Below, piece by piece: positions 33,376 to 41,623 of a DNA stretch of 64,000 bases (the first letter of the stretch is position 1; each line of letters begins with the position of its first letter). The notes under the pieces were generated by a model. It did no database searches, was not told the origin of the DNA, and worked only from the letters and a program-made list of their open reading frames with translations. This stretch comes from Candidatus Butyricimonas faecavium (GTDB lineage: Bacteria > Bacteroidota > Bacteroidia > Bacteroidales > Marinifilaceae), in assembly GCA_944321125.1 (NCBI GenBank), contig CALUKD010000005.1, positions 1 through 64,000 of the forward strand, written 5' to 3'. The position numbers and the translations under genes are program-made.

Positions 33376-34926
33376 TCAAATTATTCCTCGCATCCGATCC
33401 TCAAAGGCGGAAAGGGCAGCTTTTGCTCCTTCTCCCATCGCGATGATGATTTGTTTGTAGGGGACCGTGGAGACATCTCCTGCGGCATAGATCCCCGGAA
33501 TGTTCGTACGACAATACATGTCAATAGCGATTTCTCCCATTCGGTTCGTGTCGACTACTTTCCGGAAAATACCGCTATTGGGCATTAAGCCAATCTGAAC
33601 AAAAATTCCGTCCAATTCGATGGTGCGGACCTCTTCTGTAGCCCGATTTTTTACTCGGATACCTGTTACCTTGTCCCCGTTACCAATAACTTCAAGTGTT
33701 TGTGAACTGACAAAAACTTCCACGTTGGGTAGACTCTTTAGTTTTTCTTGTAACACTTGGTCAGCCTTTAAATTGTCCAAAAATTCCAATACAGTAACTT
33801 TTGAACATATTCCTGCCAAATCAATAGCAGCTTCTATCCCTGAATTGCCCCCTCCAACAACAGCAACGTGTTTGCCTTTGTAGAATGGCCCGTCACAATG
33901 CGGGCAGAATGCAACGCCTCTACCGATATACTCGGCTTCCCCCGGTATGTCCAATTTCCTCCAACTGGCTCCGGTAGCCACGATAACTGCCGGGGCGGAG
34001 AATTTTTCCCCGTTTGCCGTGGAAAGTACTTTTTGTTTATCCTCTAATTCAATTTTTTCAATCCGCCGATGTTCTAGCAGGTCAATCGGGTAGCATTGTA
34101 AATGTGTTCGTAAATTGTCTGCAAGTTGATTACCTGTTGTTTCTGGGATAGAAATCAAATTTTCAATCCCTACAGTTTCTTTGACTTGTCCCCCGATGCG
34201 TTCCGCTATAACTGCCACATTCAATCCTTTTCGAGCGGAGTAAATTGCGGCTGCCGATCCCGCCGGTCCTCCTCCTAGAACGATGACATCATAACTTTTT
34301 TCTTTTGTCTCTAACTTGTCTTCCTCAATTCCGTATTGAGCCTCAAGTTTGTTTAATAATTCGCCGAATTCTCCTCTTCCGACATGAATGAGTTTTCCAT
34401 CTGCAAACACGGAAGGTACTCCCTGTATCTTTAATTTTTCTACCTCATCCTGATAGATTGCCCCGTCGACCATTTCGTGGTGGATTTGTGGATTTAAAGT
34501 GGTCATAGCATTTAAGGCCTGTACGACATCCGGACAATTGGTACAAGTTAGAGATACGTAGGTAGTCAAGTGAATCGGGCCTTTCAATGCCTTAACTCGG
34601 TTACAAATGGTCTCATCCGGAAAATTCTTCCCTTTTCCGTCTGCATTCACAATGGCAAGTAAGAGAGAGGTGAATTCGTGTCCATTGGGAACTCCCCGGA
34701 ATTTAATACCTGTTGGTTCTCCGTTTTTCAGTAAAGAAAATTCTAATTCATTTCCCTCTTTAATTTGGCAGGAAATTTTATCAGAACATTCTGCCACGTC
34801 AGTTAACATTTCTGTTAATTCTTGACGACTTTCGTGTTGAGTATCTACGGTTATGTCCAACGTGTATTGGGCCTCTAAAACAGCGAAGATATTTTTAAGT
34901 TGATCTTTCAAAGAGGTATCTAGCAT
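33376..34926 (-). CDS. ahpF: Alkyl hydroperoxide reductase subunit F
   Basis: The 516-residue flavoprotein passes electrons from NAD(P)H to AhpC. The N-terminal region (about 1-200) is a double thioredoxin-like fold with CTNC at about residues 128-131. The C-terminal thioredoxin-reductase-like part has the FAD-binding IVLGGGPAGSAAAIYSARKG near 215-235, the redox disulfide CPHC near 343-346, the NAD-binding VAVVGGGNSGIEAAIDLAG and the C-terminal FAD motif GIYAAGDVSTVPYKQ. Length matches the family. It follows ahpC, 251 bases upstream on the same strand, with a long palindrome between them. Confidence 0.97.
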   Translation of the reverse strand: MLDTSLKDQLKNIFAVLEAQYTLDITVDTQHESRQELTEMLTDVAECSDKISCQIKEGNELEFSLLKNGEPTGIKFRGVPNGHEFTSLLLAIVNADGKGKNFPDETICNRVKALKGPIHLTTYVSLTCTNCPDVVQALNAMTTLNPQIHHEMVDGAIYQDEVEKLKIQGVPSVFADGKLIHVGRGEFGELLNKLEAQYGIEEDKLETKEKSYDVIVLGGGPAGSAAAIYSARKGLNVAVIAERIGGQVKETVGIENLISIPETTGNQLADNLRTHLQCYPIDLLEHRRIEKIELEDKQKVLSTANGEKFSAPAVIVATGASWRKLDIPGEAEYIGRGVAFCPHCDGPFYKGKHVAVVGGGNSGIEAAIDLAGICSKVTVLEFLDNLKADQVLQEKLKSLPNVEVFVSSQTLEVIGNGDKVTGIRVKNRATEEVRTIELDGIFVQIGLMPNSGIFRKVVDTNRMGEIAIDMYCRTNIPGIYAAGDVSTVPYKQIIIAMGEGAKAALSAFEDRMRGII

Positions 34927-34980
34927 AATAATTTAGAATTTGAAATTTAGAGTTTGAAATGAGGAAAAAGGGGGAAGCTA

Positions 34981-35168
34981 AAAAGGAGCGTGTCAAAGCT
35001 TTATATTCAAATTCGCTTCCGGCTTCGCCGTACTCCTTTATAAACAGAGGGAGAGTTGAAAATAATTACTATTTTAAGTAAGAGATACAACTACTCTTCT
35101 GTTTATAGAGAAGATGGCAGCGAAGCTGATGGAAGTATTTATGTGAAAATAGAGTTTTGGCACCCTTT
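34981..35168. repeat. Long imperfect palindrome (MITE-like or structured spacer) between ahpC and ahpF
   Basis: The gap between ahpC and ahpF holds a roughly 188-base imperfect inverted repeat. Its arms pair AAAGG...GTGTCAAA with TTTGGCACCCTTT at the ends, CGCTTCCGGCTTCGCCG with GGCAGCGAAGCTGATGGAAG inside, and TATAAACAG with CTGTTTATA near the middle. No protein is encoded. A short non-autonomous element or an RNA structure limiting ahpF expression are both possible. Confidence 0.5.
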
Positions 35169-35177
35169 AAGATTCTG

Positions 35178-35744
35178 TTAGATTTTTCCAACTAAATCGA
35201 TGCTTGGTTTCAGTGTATTTGCACCTTTTTTCCATTTTGCGGGACAAACTTCATTCGGGTGTTCTGCCACAAATTGAGCGGCCTCAACCTTCCGAAGTAA
35301 TTCATCTGCGTTACGTCCGATGTTGTTATCATGTATCTCTGCAATTTTGATCTTTCCTTCTGGGTTTACCACGAATGTTCCGCGATAAGCCATCCCATCT
35401 TCCTCGATCATTACCCCGAAGGCTCGGCTCAATACTCCAGTAGGGTCTGCCAACATGGGGTATTTGATTTTACGGATGCTTTCCGAGGCATCATGCCATG
35501 CTTTGTGTACAAAATGAGAATCCGTACTTACAGAGTAAACTTCTACTCCCATTGCTTGGAATTGCTCGTATTTCTCTGCCACATCAACGAGCTCGGTCGG
35601 GCAAACAAAAGTAAAGTCTGCGGGATAGAAAAAGAAAATCGCCCACTTGCCTTTTACTTCTTCGCTACTTATTGTTTTGAACTCTCCGTTATGAAATGCC
35701 TGAACTTTGAACTCAGGAAGTTGTGAATTGATAATTGGTTCCAT
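35178..35744 (-). CDS. ahpC: Alkyl hydroperoxide reductase subunit C (typical 2-Cys peroxiredoxin)
   Basis: The 188-residue peroxiredoxin reduces H2O2 and organic peroxides and is recycled by AhpF. The ATG at 35744 (MEPIINSQLPEF) is chosen over an upstream in-frame start at 35792 because the latter lies in the promoter -7 element. The peroxidatic cysteine is in FTFVCPTELVD near residue 50 and the resolving cysteine in NEVCPAKW near residue 168. The full-length C-terminal tail ends DLVGKI. The gene precedes ahpF and is usually induced by peroxide through OxyR in this group; no OxyR site was recognised here. Confidence 0.97.
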   Translation of the reverse strand: MEPIINSQLPEFKVQAFHNGEFKTISSEEVKGKWAIFFFYPADFTFVCPTELVDVAEKYEQFQAMGVEVYSVSTDSHFVHKAWHDASESIRKIKYPMLADPTGVLSRAFGVMIEEDGMAYRGTFVVNPEGKIKIAEIHDNNIGRNADELLRKVEAAQFVAEHPNEVCPAKWKKGANTLKPSIDLVGKI

Positions 35745-35789
35745 TGTTTTTTTATTTTTATGATTGATTCTTGTTTTATTTTCTCGATA

Positions 35790-35821
35790 CAAAAATATAT
35801 CATTTATTTTTATTAAAACAA
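35790..35821 (-). promoter_or_regulatory. Promoter of ahpC
   Basis: On the minus strand TATTTTTG (35790-35797) matches the TAnnTTTG element, with TTG 21 bases further upstream (35819-35821). Transcription would start about 40 bases before the ahpC ATG. Confidence 0.6.
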
Positions 35822-35891
35822 TAATTTCGATTGAAATATTCTATGTATAGATAAGCTGAATTGATTATTGTTGTTGGTCAAGTGTTTACAG

Positions 35892-36157
35892 TTAAATTAA
35901 AACGTCGTAGCCAATTAGTGGACGTAATCCTTTCAAAAAAGTTATGAAACGTTTTCCGATATTTATTTTTCCGGGAATTTCAACAATATGGCTTCTGCCA
36001 ACGAGCGGATAAGATCTTCTAGGTTGTGTGAAGCATAAATGTCCACGTAATACACATTCTCTCTCCATGCTTTCCCTTTCAAATAATCGAAAAAACGTAA
36101 AATTAAGCCGGTTTTACCTATTCTTTGTGGGGATATGAGTGTGGTATCAATTATCTC
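35892..36157 (-). pseudogene. Relic of an AAA-type ATPase gene (ATPase_2/PF01637-like)
   Basis: The stretch between ahpC and lon is not empty. On the minus strand one frame reads EIIDTTLISPQRIGKTGLI, a P-loop close to SPRRxGKT of the archaeal-type AAA ATPases common in Bacteroidota. It continues with RFFDYLKG, VYYVDIYASHNLEDLIRSLA and EAILLKFPEK. A stop follows at 35963-35965. Inserting one A in the adjacent A-run (T-run on the plus strand, near 35966-35970) restores the frame, which then runs NIGKRFITFLKGLRPLIGYD to a stop at 35892. A TAG stop at 36158-36160 and lack of a start mark the 5' end. It is a truncated, frameshifted remnant. Confidence 0.75.
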
Positions 36158-36243
36158 CTACAGAAATACGAATTAATTTCAAGACTACTTAAAACAGATA
36201 GTCTAAAATAGATAGTGTCGAATGAGATATATGGAAAAACAAA

Positions 36244-36281
36244 ATGCATCTTAAAAATAGAACTTGACTTTTAAGATGCAT
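36244..36281 (-). terminator. Intrinsic terminator of lon
   Basis: On the minus strand a 13-bp stem (ATGCATCTTAAAA/TTTTAAGATGCAT) with a 12-base loop is followed by TTTGTTTTTCC, 22 bases after the lon stop codon. Confidence 0.85.
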
Positions 36282-36302
36282 TTCAAAATGGGTAAATCCC
36301 TT

Positions 36303-38717
36303 TTAGATTAAGGCAATATCCAGTACTTCCCGAATATGGTCGACAAAGTGGAATTTAATACCTTTGACGTATTCTTTTTTGATTTCGTCAATGTCTTTTT
36401 TGTTTTCCCGACAAAGGATAATTTCTTTGATTCCGGCACGTTTGGCGGCCAAAATCTTCTCCCGAATACCTCCGACGGGGAGAACTTTACCTCTCAACGT
36501 GATCTCTCCGGTCATGGCTAAAGCCTTCTTTACCTTTCTTCCGGTTAGCGAGGAGGCTAACGAGGTGACCATCGTGATACCTGCTGAAGGGCCGTCTTTG
36601 GGTACGGCACCTGCTGGAACGTGAATATGGATATTGTGTTCTTCCACGGCAGAGGGTTGTATACCCAGTTCTTCGGCGTGTGATTTAATGTATTCTAATG
36701 CCAAGGTGGCAGACTCTTTCATCACATCACCTAAACTTCCTGTCATGGTTAGTACACCTTTCCCTTTACTGATACTGGATTCCACGTAAAGAATCTCGCC
36801 ACCCACGGCTGTCCATGCCAAACCGGTAACCACCCCGGGTAATTCGTTACCTTGGTATTCTTCCCTAGTAAAGATGGGAGTACCCAAGTATTCTTCCACG
36901 GTAATCTTTGTCGGTTTAATCGTAAAAGATGGGTCCATAGCCACGTTCTTTGCCACTTGACGCATGATCTTTGCCAAGGTTTTGTCTAGCCCTCGTACTC
37001 CTGATTCCCGGGTGTATTTATCGATGATGAAGTTTAATATATCATCGGTAAATTCGATTTGTTCTGCTTTCAGCCCGTGATTTACCAGTTGTTTGGGTAT
37101 CAAATGCCGTTTGGCTATTTCTATTTTTTCTTCCATGAGATAACCGCTTACCTCGATCATTTCCATGCGGTCCCTTAATGGGGGAGCGATCGTTGAAATG
37201 TCGTTTGCTGTGGCGATAAACATAACTTTCGATAAGTCGTAGTCTATGTCCAAGTAGTTATCATGGAAGGCTGTGTTCTGCTCTGGGTCAAGTACTTCCA
37301 ATAAAGCAGATTGTGGATCTCCCCGGAAGTCCTGACCGACTTTATCAATCTCGTCCAGAATAAATACTGGATTTGATGTACCCGCTTTCTTGATACTTTG
37401 GATGATTCGTCCGGGCATGGCTCCAATATAGGTACGACGATGCCCCCGAATTTCAGATTCATCGTGTAGACCTCCCAATGACATACGTACGAACTCCCGG
37501 TTAAGTGCCCGGGCAACAGATTTTCCTAAAGAGGTCTTACCTACTCCCGGAGGGCCGTATAAGCACAGAATCGGAGATTTCATATCTCCTTTCAATTTCA
37601 GTACGGCAAGGTATTCGAGAATTCTTTCTTTTACCTTATCTAATCCGTAATGATCGGCATCTAGTATCTCAGATGCTTGCTTCAAATCGAAATTATCTTC
37701 GGAGTAATGTTCCCAAGGTAATTCTGTTAATTCTTTTACATAATTGAATTGTACGGAATAGTCTGGAGTAGAGGGATTTTGGCGTTTTAATTTTTGAAGT
37801 TCCTTTTCGAAAATTTCCTGCACATTCTTTCCCCACTTTTTCTTTTTGGCAGCTTCTTCCAATTCTTGAAGGTCTTCATCCACCGGATTGGCACCCAATT
37901 CGTTCTGGATGGTCTTCATCTGTTGATGGAGCAAATATTCCCGTTGTTGTTTATCCAGATCGACTTTCACTTTTTTCTGGATGTCTTCTTTGAGTTCTAG
38001 AATCTTGACTTGTTTACCTAAAAGTTCAAGTAATTTGGTTGCCCGTTCTTTCAAGATGTCAATTTCCAATAATTCCTGTTTATTCCGGTAATCAATATCC
38101 GTATTTGAGGAAATGAAATTGATCAAGAATAACATACTCTCGATGTTTTTCAAGGCGAAGCCGGCCTCGTTCGGAATGTTGCTGGAGTATTTTACGATCT
38201 TGAGGGCCATTTCCTTTAGAGCTTCTCCGATAGCATTATACTCTTGGTCATCCTCCTTGATCGTATCCTCTTGCTTGATGATAATTTTTCCTACGTGGTA
38301 AGGTTCGTCATACAAGATGTCATCGAGTTCGAATCTCTTTTTACCTTGAATGATAGCCGTTGTGGTTCCATCCGGCATTTCCAATATCTTTAAAACGGTT
38401 GCTACCGTACCGATTGTGTATAAGTCTTCCAGTTTCGGATTTTCAGTGTTGGTGTCTCTTTGGGCAATAACGCCGAAAGGTACGCTACTTTTATATACAT
38501 ACCGGATGAGTTTCAATGACTTTTCCCTGCCAATATTTATAGGAATTATGACGCCAGGGAATAGAACCGTATTCCGTAGCGGTAAAATTGGCAGGGTGTC
38601 AGGAATATCCGTATGGTCGTTGAGCATTTCCTTCTCATCTCCCAAGATGGATAAATAATCCTGATTATCATCCGTCAAGCTTTCTTGTAAAATATCTTTT
38701 AAATCTATTTTATTCAT
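36303..38717 (-). CDS. lon: Lon protease (ATP-dependent serine protease La)
   Basis: The 804-residue cytoplasmic protease degrades misfolded and regulatory proteins. The N-terminal substrate-binding LON domain is about residues 40-240 (LPILPLRNTVLFPGVIIPI). A coiled-coil linker follows, with the Lon motif LLHQQMKTIQNELG. The AAA+ module carries Walker A GPPGVGKTSLGKS near 386-398 and Walker B PVFILDEIDKVG. The protease domain has the catalytic serine in DGPSAGITM (near residue 711) and lysine in the ILAAKRAGIKEI region. The length and order are canonical. It is monocistronic and divergent from the GlmU-like gene. Confidence 0.97.
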   Translation of the reverse strand: MNKIDLKDILQESLTDDNQDYLSILGDEKEMLNDHTDIPDTLPILPLRNTVLFPGVIIPINIGREKSLKLIRYVYKSSVPFGVIAQRDTNTENPKLEDLYTIGTVATVLKILEMPDGTTTAIIQGKKRFELDDILYDEPYHVGKIIIKQEDTIKEDDQEYNAIGEALKEMALKIVKYSSNIPNEAGFALKNIESMLFLINFISSNTDIDYRNKQELLEIDILKERATKLLELLGKQVKILELKEDIQKKVKVDLDKQQREYLLHQQMKTIQNELGANPVDEDLQELEEAAKKKKWGKNVQEIFEKELQKLKRQNPSTPDYSVQFNYVKELTELPWEHYSEDNFDLKQASEILDADHYGLDKVKERILEYLAVLKLKGDMKSPILCLYGPPGVGKTSLGKSVARALNREFVRMSLGGLHDESEIRGHRRTYIGAMPGRIIQSIKKAGTSNPVFILDEIDKVGQDFRGDPQSALLEVLDPEQNTAFHDNYLDIDYDLSKVMFIATANDISTIAPPLRDRMEMIEVSGYLMEEKIEIAKRHLIPKQLVNHGLKAEQIEFTDDILNFIIDKYTRESGVRGLDKTLAKIMRQVAKNVAMDPSFTIKPTKITVEEYLGTPIFTREEYQGNELPGVVTGLAWTAVGGEILYVESSISKGKGVLTMTGSLGDVMKESATLALEYIKSHAEELGIQPSAVEEHNIHIHVPAGAVPKDGPSAGITMVTSLASSLTGRKVKKALAMTGEITLRGKVLPVGGIREKILAAKRAGIKEIILCRENKKDIDEIKKEYVKGIKFHFVDHIREVLDIALI

Positions 38718-38874
38718 TATGATCTCCTTATCTCTATTGTTTTAAACTTTTCCACATCTGTTTTATTTCCAGTTTTCCCATGATTAGTCTTGTTTTAAAA
38801 AACTGACATTTTGACAAAAAGGTCCTGAAAAATAAACCACTACATAATAGGACAATTCCTATGCCAAACATTTT

Positions 38875-38905
38875 TTTGTGATATATGATGTATTTGTTAC
38901 TTTTG
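38875..38905 (+). promoter_or_regulatory. Promoter of the GlmU-like gene
   Basis: TTTG (38875-38878), 19 bases, then TACTTTTG (38898-38905) is an exact Bacteroidota promoter. Because it overlaps an upstream in-frame ATG at 38885, the real start must be the ATG at 38927. Confidence 0.8.
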
Positions 38906-38926
38906 TATGCAAATATAAAACACACA

Positions 38927-40102
38927 ATGAAAATAATTTTGTTTGATGATAAAAGTTGGGGAACTTTAAGGCCCTTAACTTTTACTCGTCCGATTTCTGA
39001 ATTGAGGGTTGGAATTCTCACGATCCGGGAAAAGTGGGAAAAGCGGTTTGGGGATAAGGTTGCATATCTGACCAAAGATTACCTTCAAGAAAAATTCCCG
39101 TTGTCTGTGGAGGATGATAATTTGCTTATCAACAGTTCGATTTGTCCGAATGATGAATTGATGCAGGAAATTAAGTCTTTGCGGACTGGAGAGATGTTAT
39201 TACAGGGTGATTGTCTGATCGCCGTGCGAATGGGTAGACAGGACGTTGCAACCTTTGATCCGATGGTGATACCCGATTTTATACGTAAAGAATACACGGG
39301 AGTGTTTACCCGTGTTGTTTATCCTTATCATTTGTTTGTACTGAATGCTCAAGAATTGGAAGTTGATTTCCGATTGATTACGGAAGGGCGTGAAAGTGCC
39401 CCACTGAATGGTTGTGTGCAAGTGTACGGGAAGTACCCCATTTTCGTGGAAGAGGGGGCTGTTGTGCGCTGTGCGATAATTAACACAGAGGGAGGTCCGG
39501 TGTATATCGGTAAAGATGCCGAGATTATGGAGGGGGTTCTTGTGCGGGGACCGTTGGCTATGTGCGAGCATTCGGTGCTGACGATGGGTGCCAAAGTGTA
39601 TGGGGCGACAACCTTAGGTCCGTATTGTAAATGCGGGGGAGAGGTGAACAATATCGTGATGATTGCCTATTCGAATAAGGCTCATGACGGTTTTCTCGGG
39701 AATTCCGTATTGGGCGAGTGGTGTAACATTGGTGCCGGGACGAATAATTCTAATTTGAAAAACACTTACGTGGAGGTGAAGTTGTGGGATTACGAGACCA
39801 AGCATTTCCGTCGGACCGGGCTTCAATTCTGCGGTTTGATTATGGGAGACCATGCAAAATTGGGTATTTCCACCATGATTAATACCGGAACAGTGATTGG
39901 TGTGGGGACTAATATTTTCGGTTCGGATTTCCCCCGGAATTTTGTTCCTTCCTTTTCATGGGGTGGTGCAAGCGGATTCACGGAGCATAAAATGAATCAA
40001 TTTGTTTCTACGGCTGAAGCTGTCATGAAACGCCGGAACAAAACGTTTGATGATGTCGATCGCCGGATTATTGAACACGTCTTTGCAGATCCGGAAAGAT
40101 AG
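38927..40102 (+). CDS. GlmU-like sugar-nucleotide enzyme (putative UDP-GlcNAc diphosphorylase/GlcN-1-P acetyltransferase)
   Basis: The protein has 391 residues from the ATG at 38927, a start fixed by the overlapping promoter. The N-terminal domain (about 1-170) resembles the Bacteroidota GlmU-type nucleotidyltransferase group (MKIILFDDKSWGTLRPLTFTRP, ELRVGILTIREKW). The C-terminal part (about 185-370) is a left-handed beta helix of hexapeptide repeats (VYIGKDAEIMEGVLVRGP, HSVLTMGAKVYGATTLGP, GEWCNIGAGTNNSNLKNTY, TMINTGTVIGVGTNIFG). It probably takes part in UDP-GlcNAc synthesis for peptidoglycan and LPS. The assignment rests on domain layout; substrate specificity is not proven. Confidence 0.85.
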   Translation: MKIILFDDKSWGTLRPLTFTRPISELRVGILTIREKWEKRFGDKVAYLTKDYLQEKFPLSVEDDNLLINSSICPNDELMQEIKSLRTGEMLLQGDCLIAVRMGRQDVATFDPMVIPDFIRKEYTGVFTRVVYPYHLFVLNAQELEVDFRLITEGRESAPLNGCVQVYGKYPIFVEEGAVVRCAIINTEGGPVYIGKDAEIMEGVLVRGPLAMCEHSVLTMGAKVYGATTLGPYCKCGGEVNNIVMIAYSNKAHDGFLGNSVLGEWCNIGAGTNNSNLKNTYVEVKLWDYETKHFRRTGLQFCGLIMGDHAKLGISTMINTGTVIGVGTNIFGSDFPRNFVPSFSWGGASGFTEHKMNQFVSTAEAVMKRRNKTFDDVDRRIIEHVFADPER

Positions 40103-40115
40103 AAAATAGATAAAT

Positions 40116-40146
40116 TAGAGGTTAAGGATTACATTTTTAACCTCTA
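40116..40146 (+). terminator. Terminator of the GlmU-like gene
   Basis: A 10-bp stem (TAGAGGTTAA/TTAACCTCTA) with an 11-base loop is followed by GTTTG, 13 bases after the stop codon. Confidence 0.65.
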
Positions 40147-40184
40147 GTTTGTTGAACGAAGGTTCAATCTGCAACTTTTAACCA

Positions 40185-40223
40185 TACAAAAAGAGGAGAT
40201 TCTTAAAATCTCCTCTTTTTGTA
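40185..40223. terminator. Bidirectional terminator before rpmE
   Basis: A perfect 17-bp stem (40185-40201 with 40207-40223) with a 5-base loop has A-runs on one arm and T-runs on the other, so it works in both directions between the convergent GlmU-like and L31 genes. Confidence 0.92.
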
Positions 40224-40237
40224 TTATATCAGAAAAA

Positions 40238-40501
40238 TTATTTCTTTCTGTTTTCCATATGGTTCTTGTAACGGTTCATGAACTTGTCAACACGTCCTGC
40301 TGTGTCAATCAATTTAATTTTACCGGTATAGAACGGGTGTGAAGAGTTGGAGATTTCCATTTTTACTAATGGATATTCTACTCCGTCGATTTCGATAGTC
40401 TCCTTTGTTGCTGCAGTAGACTTAGTGATTGTAGTCGTTCCATTAGACATATCTTTAAACGCTACTAATCTGTAATTTTCAGGATGTATGCCCTTTTTCA
40501 T
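40238..40501 (-). CDS. rpmE: 50S ribosomal protein L31, type B
   Basis: The 87-residue protein is the zinc-free (type B) L31 variant. It starts [20 protein letters not shown] and has the internal [24 protein letters not shown] block and the tail [16 protein letters not shown], all hallmarks of L31B. The cysteines of the zinc-binding type A form are absent. It is normal for Bacteroidota to use this form. It has its own promoter and is followed by a strong hairpin terminator. Confidence 0.97.
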   Translation of the reverse strand: MKKGIHPENYRLVAFKDMSNGTTTITKSTAATKETIEIDGVEYPLVKMEISNSSHPFYTGKIKLIDTAGRVDKFMNRYKNHMENRKK

Positions 40502-40542
40502 TTCGTATATAATTTTAAAATTGTTCCTTATTTAACGGGCAG

Positions 40543-40573
40543 CAAAGATAGTTGATTCATTATAAATCACAAA
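40543..40573 (-). promoter_or_regulatory. Promoter of rpmE
   Basis: On the minus strand TTTG (40570-40573), 19 bases, then TATCTTTG (40543-40550) fits the Bacteroidota consensus exactly. The rest of the gap up to 40728 shows no gene. Confidence 0.8.
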
Positions 40574-40728
40574 GAATTTCAGCGACTTTTTTGATTGAGT
40601 GCGAGAAAAGTCAGATAAAACGGGTTGAAATTCACGTGTTATAATAGGGAAGGCGCTTGGGGGATTAAAAAGTGATGCCGGAATTTATGCCAGCCAAGAC
40701 ATATTTCCGGCATAGGAAAATGGATAAT

Positions 40729-41484
40729 TTATTTTTGAGAGGAGACTTCTTTGCGAAGTTGGGAAAGTAACTCTTCGCCCACGAAACGCTCGAATATTTC
40801 GGGTGTTGGGATATCTTTCTGCATTTTAATGGCAGCAAGGTATTTTGCCTTATCTTCACCCGGGATGATAATGAGCGGCTCTCGAAACATCATCTGGATG
40901 TAGTTCATCATCAGGAGGCCGACAGTAATATTTCTAGCTCCGAAAGGTTTTATATGCATGAAGCGATAGTGAAAATCTGCGGCAAGTTTTACGGTCAGAA
41001 TATCGTGAGCGTTACCTAGTTTTTCATTTGTTTCCTTACACAATTGTTCCAGCATATCTGGAATTTGAGTGTAGTTGGTGAGAACACCTTCTTCATAATA
41101 CTCCTCTCCCAGCCGAAAATCGCCTAGCGAGGTATCGTAACCACCGATCGTTGTGTATACTTCTTTACCCGTGTGTTGCATTACTTTTGCGCTAACTTCC
41201 CGTACGAAGTTGAGTGATAACCTTTTGCGTTGTTGAGCGCATTTAATTAGATAAAGGAATGCATTGTTTAGGTCTTTTATCCGGTGCGTGTTTTCTCGTG
41301 TAACTTTGGGTGAGATCTCAATATTGTTCAGGATATTGAAAAAGTCCTGTTTCTTAATGTCCATGCCGTCTAGGCGGGCAATCTCGTAGAGTAACGTTTC
41401 TGACCGTCTGGGCGAATAGCCTTTTGTGTTTAATTTCGCTTTTTCGAGGTATTCTTCGCGAGTTTTACATAATTCTTGCCACAT
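40729..41484 (-). CDS. Fic-fold protein with a destroyed FIC motif (pseudoenzyme candidate)
   Basis: The protein has 251 residues from the ATG at 41484 (MWQELCKTREEYLEKAKL); an upstream in-frame start at 41556 gives an unusual basic leader. The C-terminal half matches Fic proteins of the Bacteroidota type: VSAKVMQHTGKEVYTTIGGYD, NYTQIPDMLEQLCKE, AADFHYRFMH and LLMMNYIQMMFREPLIII. Where active Fic enzymes have HPFxxGNGRxxR, this one reads IKPFGARNITVGL: the catalytic His is Lys179, and the glycine, acidic and arginine residues that hold the nucleotide are changed. AMPylation or other nucleotide transfer is therefore unlikely. It is divergent from pgeF. Function unknown. Confidence 0.75.
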   Translation of the reverse strand: MWQELCKTREEYLEKAKLNTKGYSPRRSETLLYEIARLDGMDIKKQDFFNILNNIEISPKVTRENTHRIKDLNNAFLYLIKCAQQRKRLSLNFVREVSAKVMQHTGKEVYTTIGGYDTSLGDFRLGEEYYEEGVLTNYTQIPDMLEQLCKETNEKLGNAHDILTVKLAADFHYRFMHIKPFGARNITVGLLMMNYIQMMFREPLIIIPGEDKAKYLAAIKMQKDIPTPEIFERFVGEELLSQLRKEVSSQK

Positions 41485-41567
41485 AATCGTTCTTTTTTTA
41501 TTGATAATACGTATAAACCAAACGGGGGTTCGTTTTTTTATGGTTATTTGTGACAAGGCGATTTATA

Positions 41568-41599
41568 TTGACAATTTTGTTCGGAATGTTATATCTTTG
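41568..41599 (+). promoter_or_regulatory. Promoter of the pgeF operon
   Basis: TTG (41568-41570), 21 bases, then TATCTTTG (41592-41599) matches the Bacteroidota consensus, 24 bases before the pgeF ATG. Confidence 0.7.
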
Positions 41600-41623
41600 T
41601 GCGCTCAAAAGAACGAATAAATT

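Noticed and set aside
34981-35168. Insertion sequence between ahpC and ahpF
   Set aside because: No transposase gene and no target duplication; only an imperfect palindrome, so it is listed as a repeat rather than a mobile element.
36244-36281. Small RNA gene
   Set aside because: The palindrome is better explained as the lon terminator, since a T-rich tract follows it on the minus strand.
38718-38884. TGTCAAAATGTCA direct repeat upstream of lon as a heat-shock operator
   Set aside because: It is a short direct repeat without the CIRCE inverted-repeat structure and no promoter could be aligned with it.
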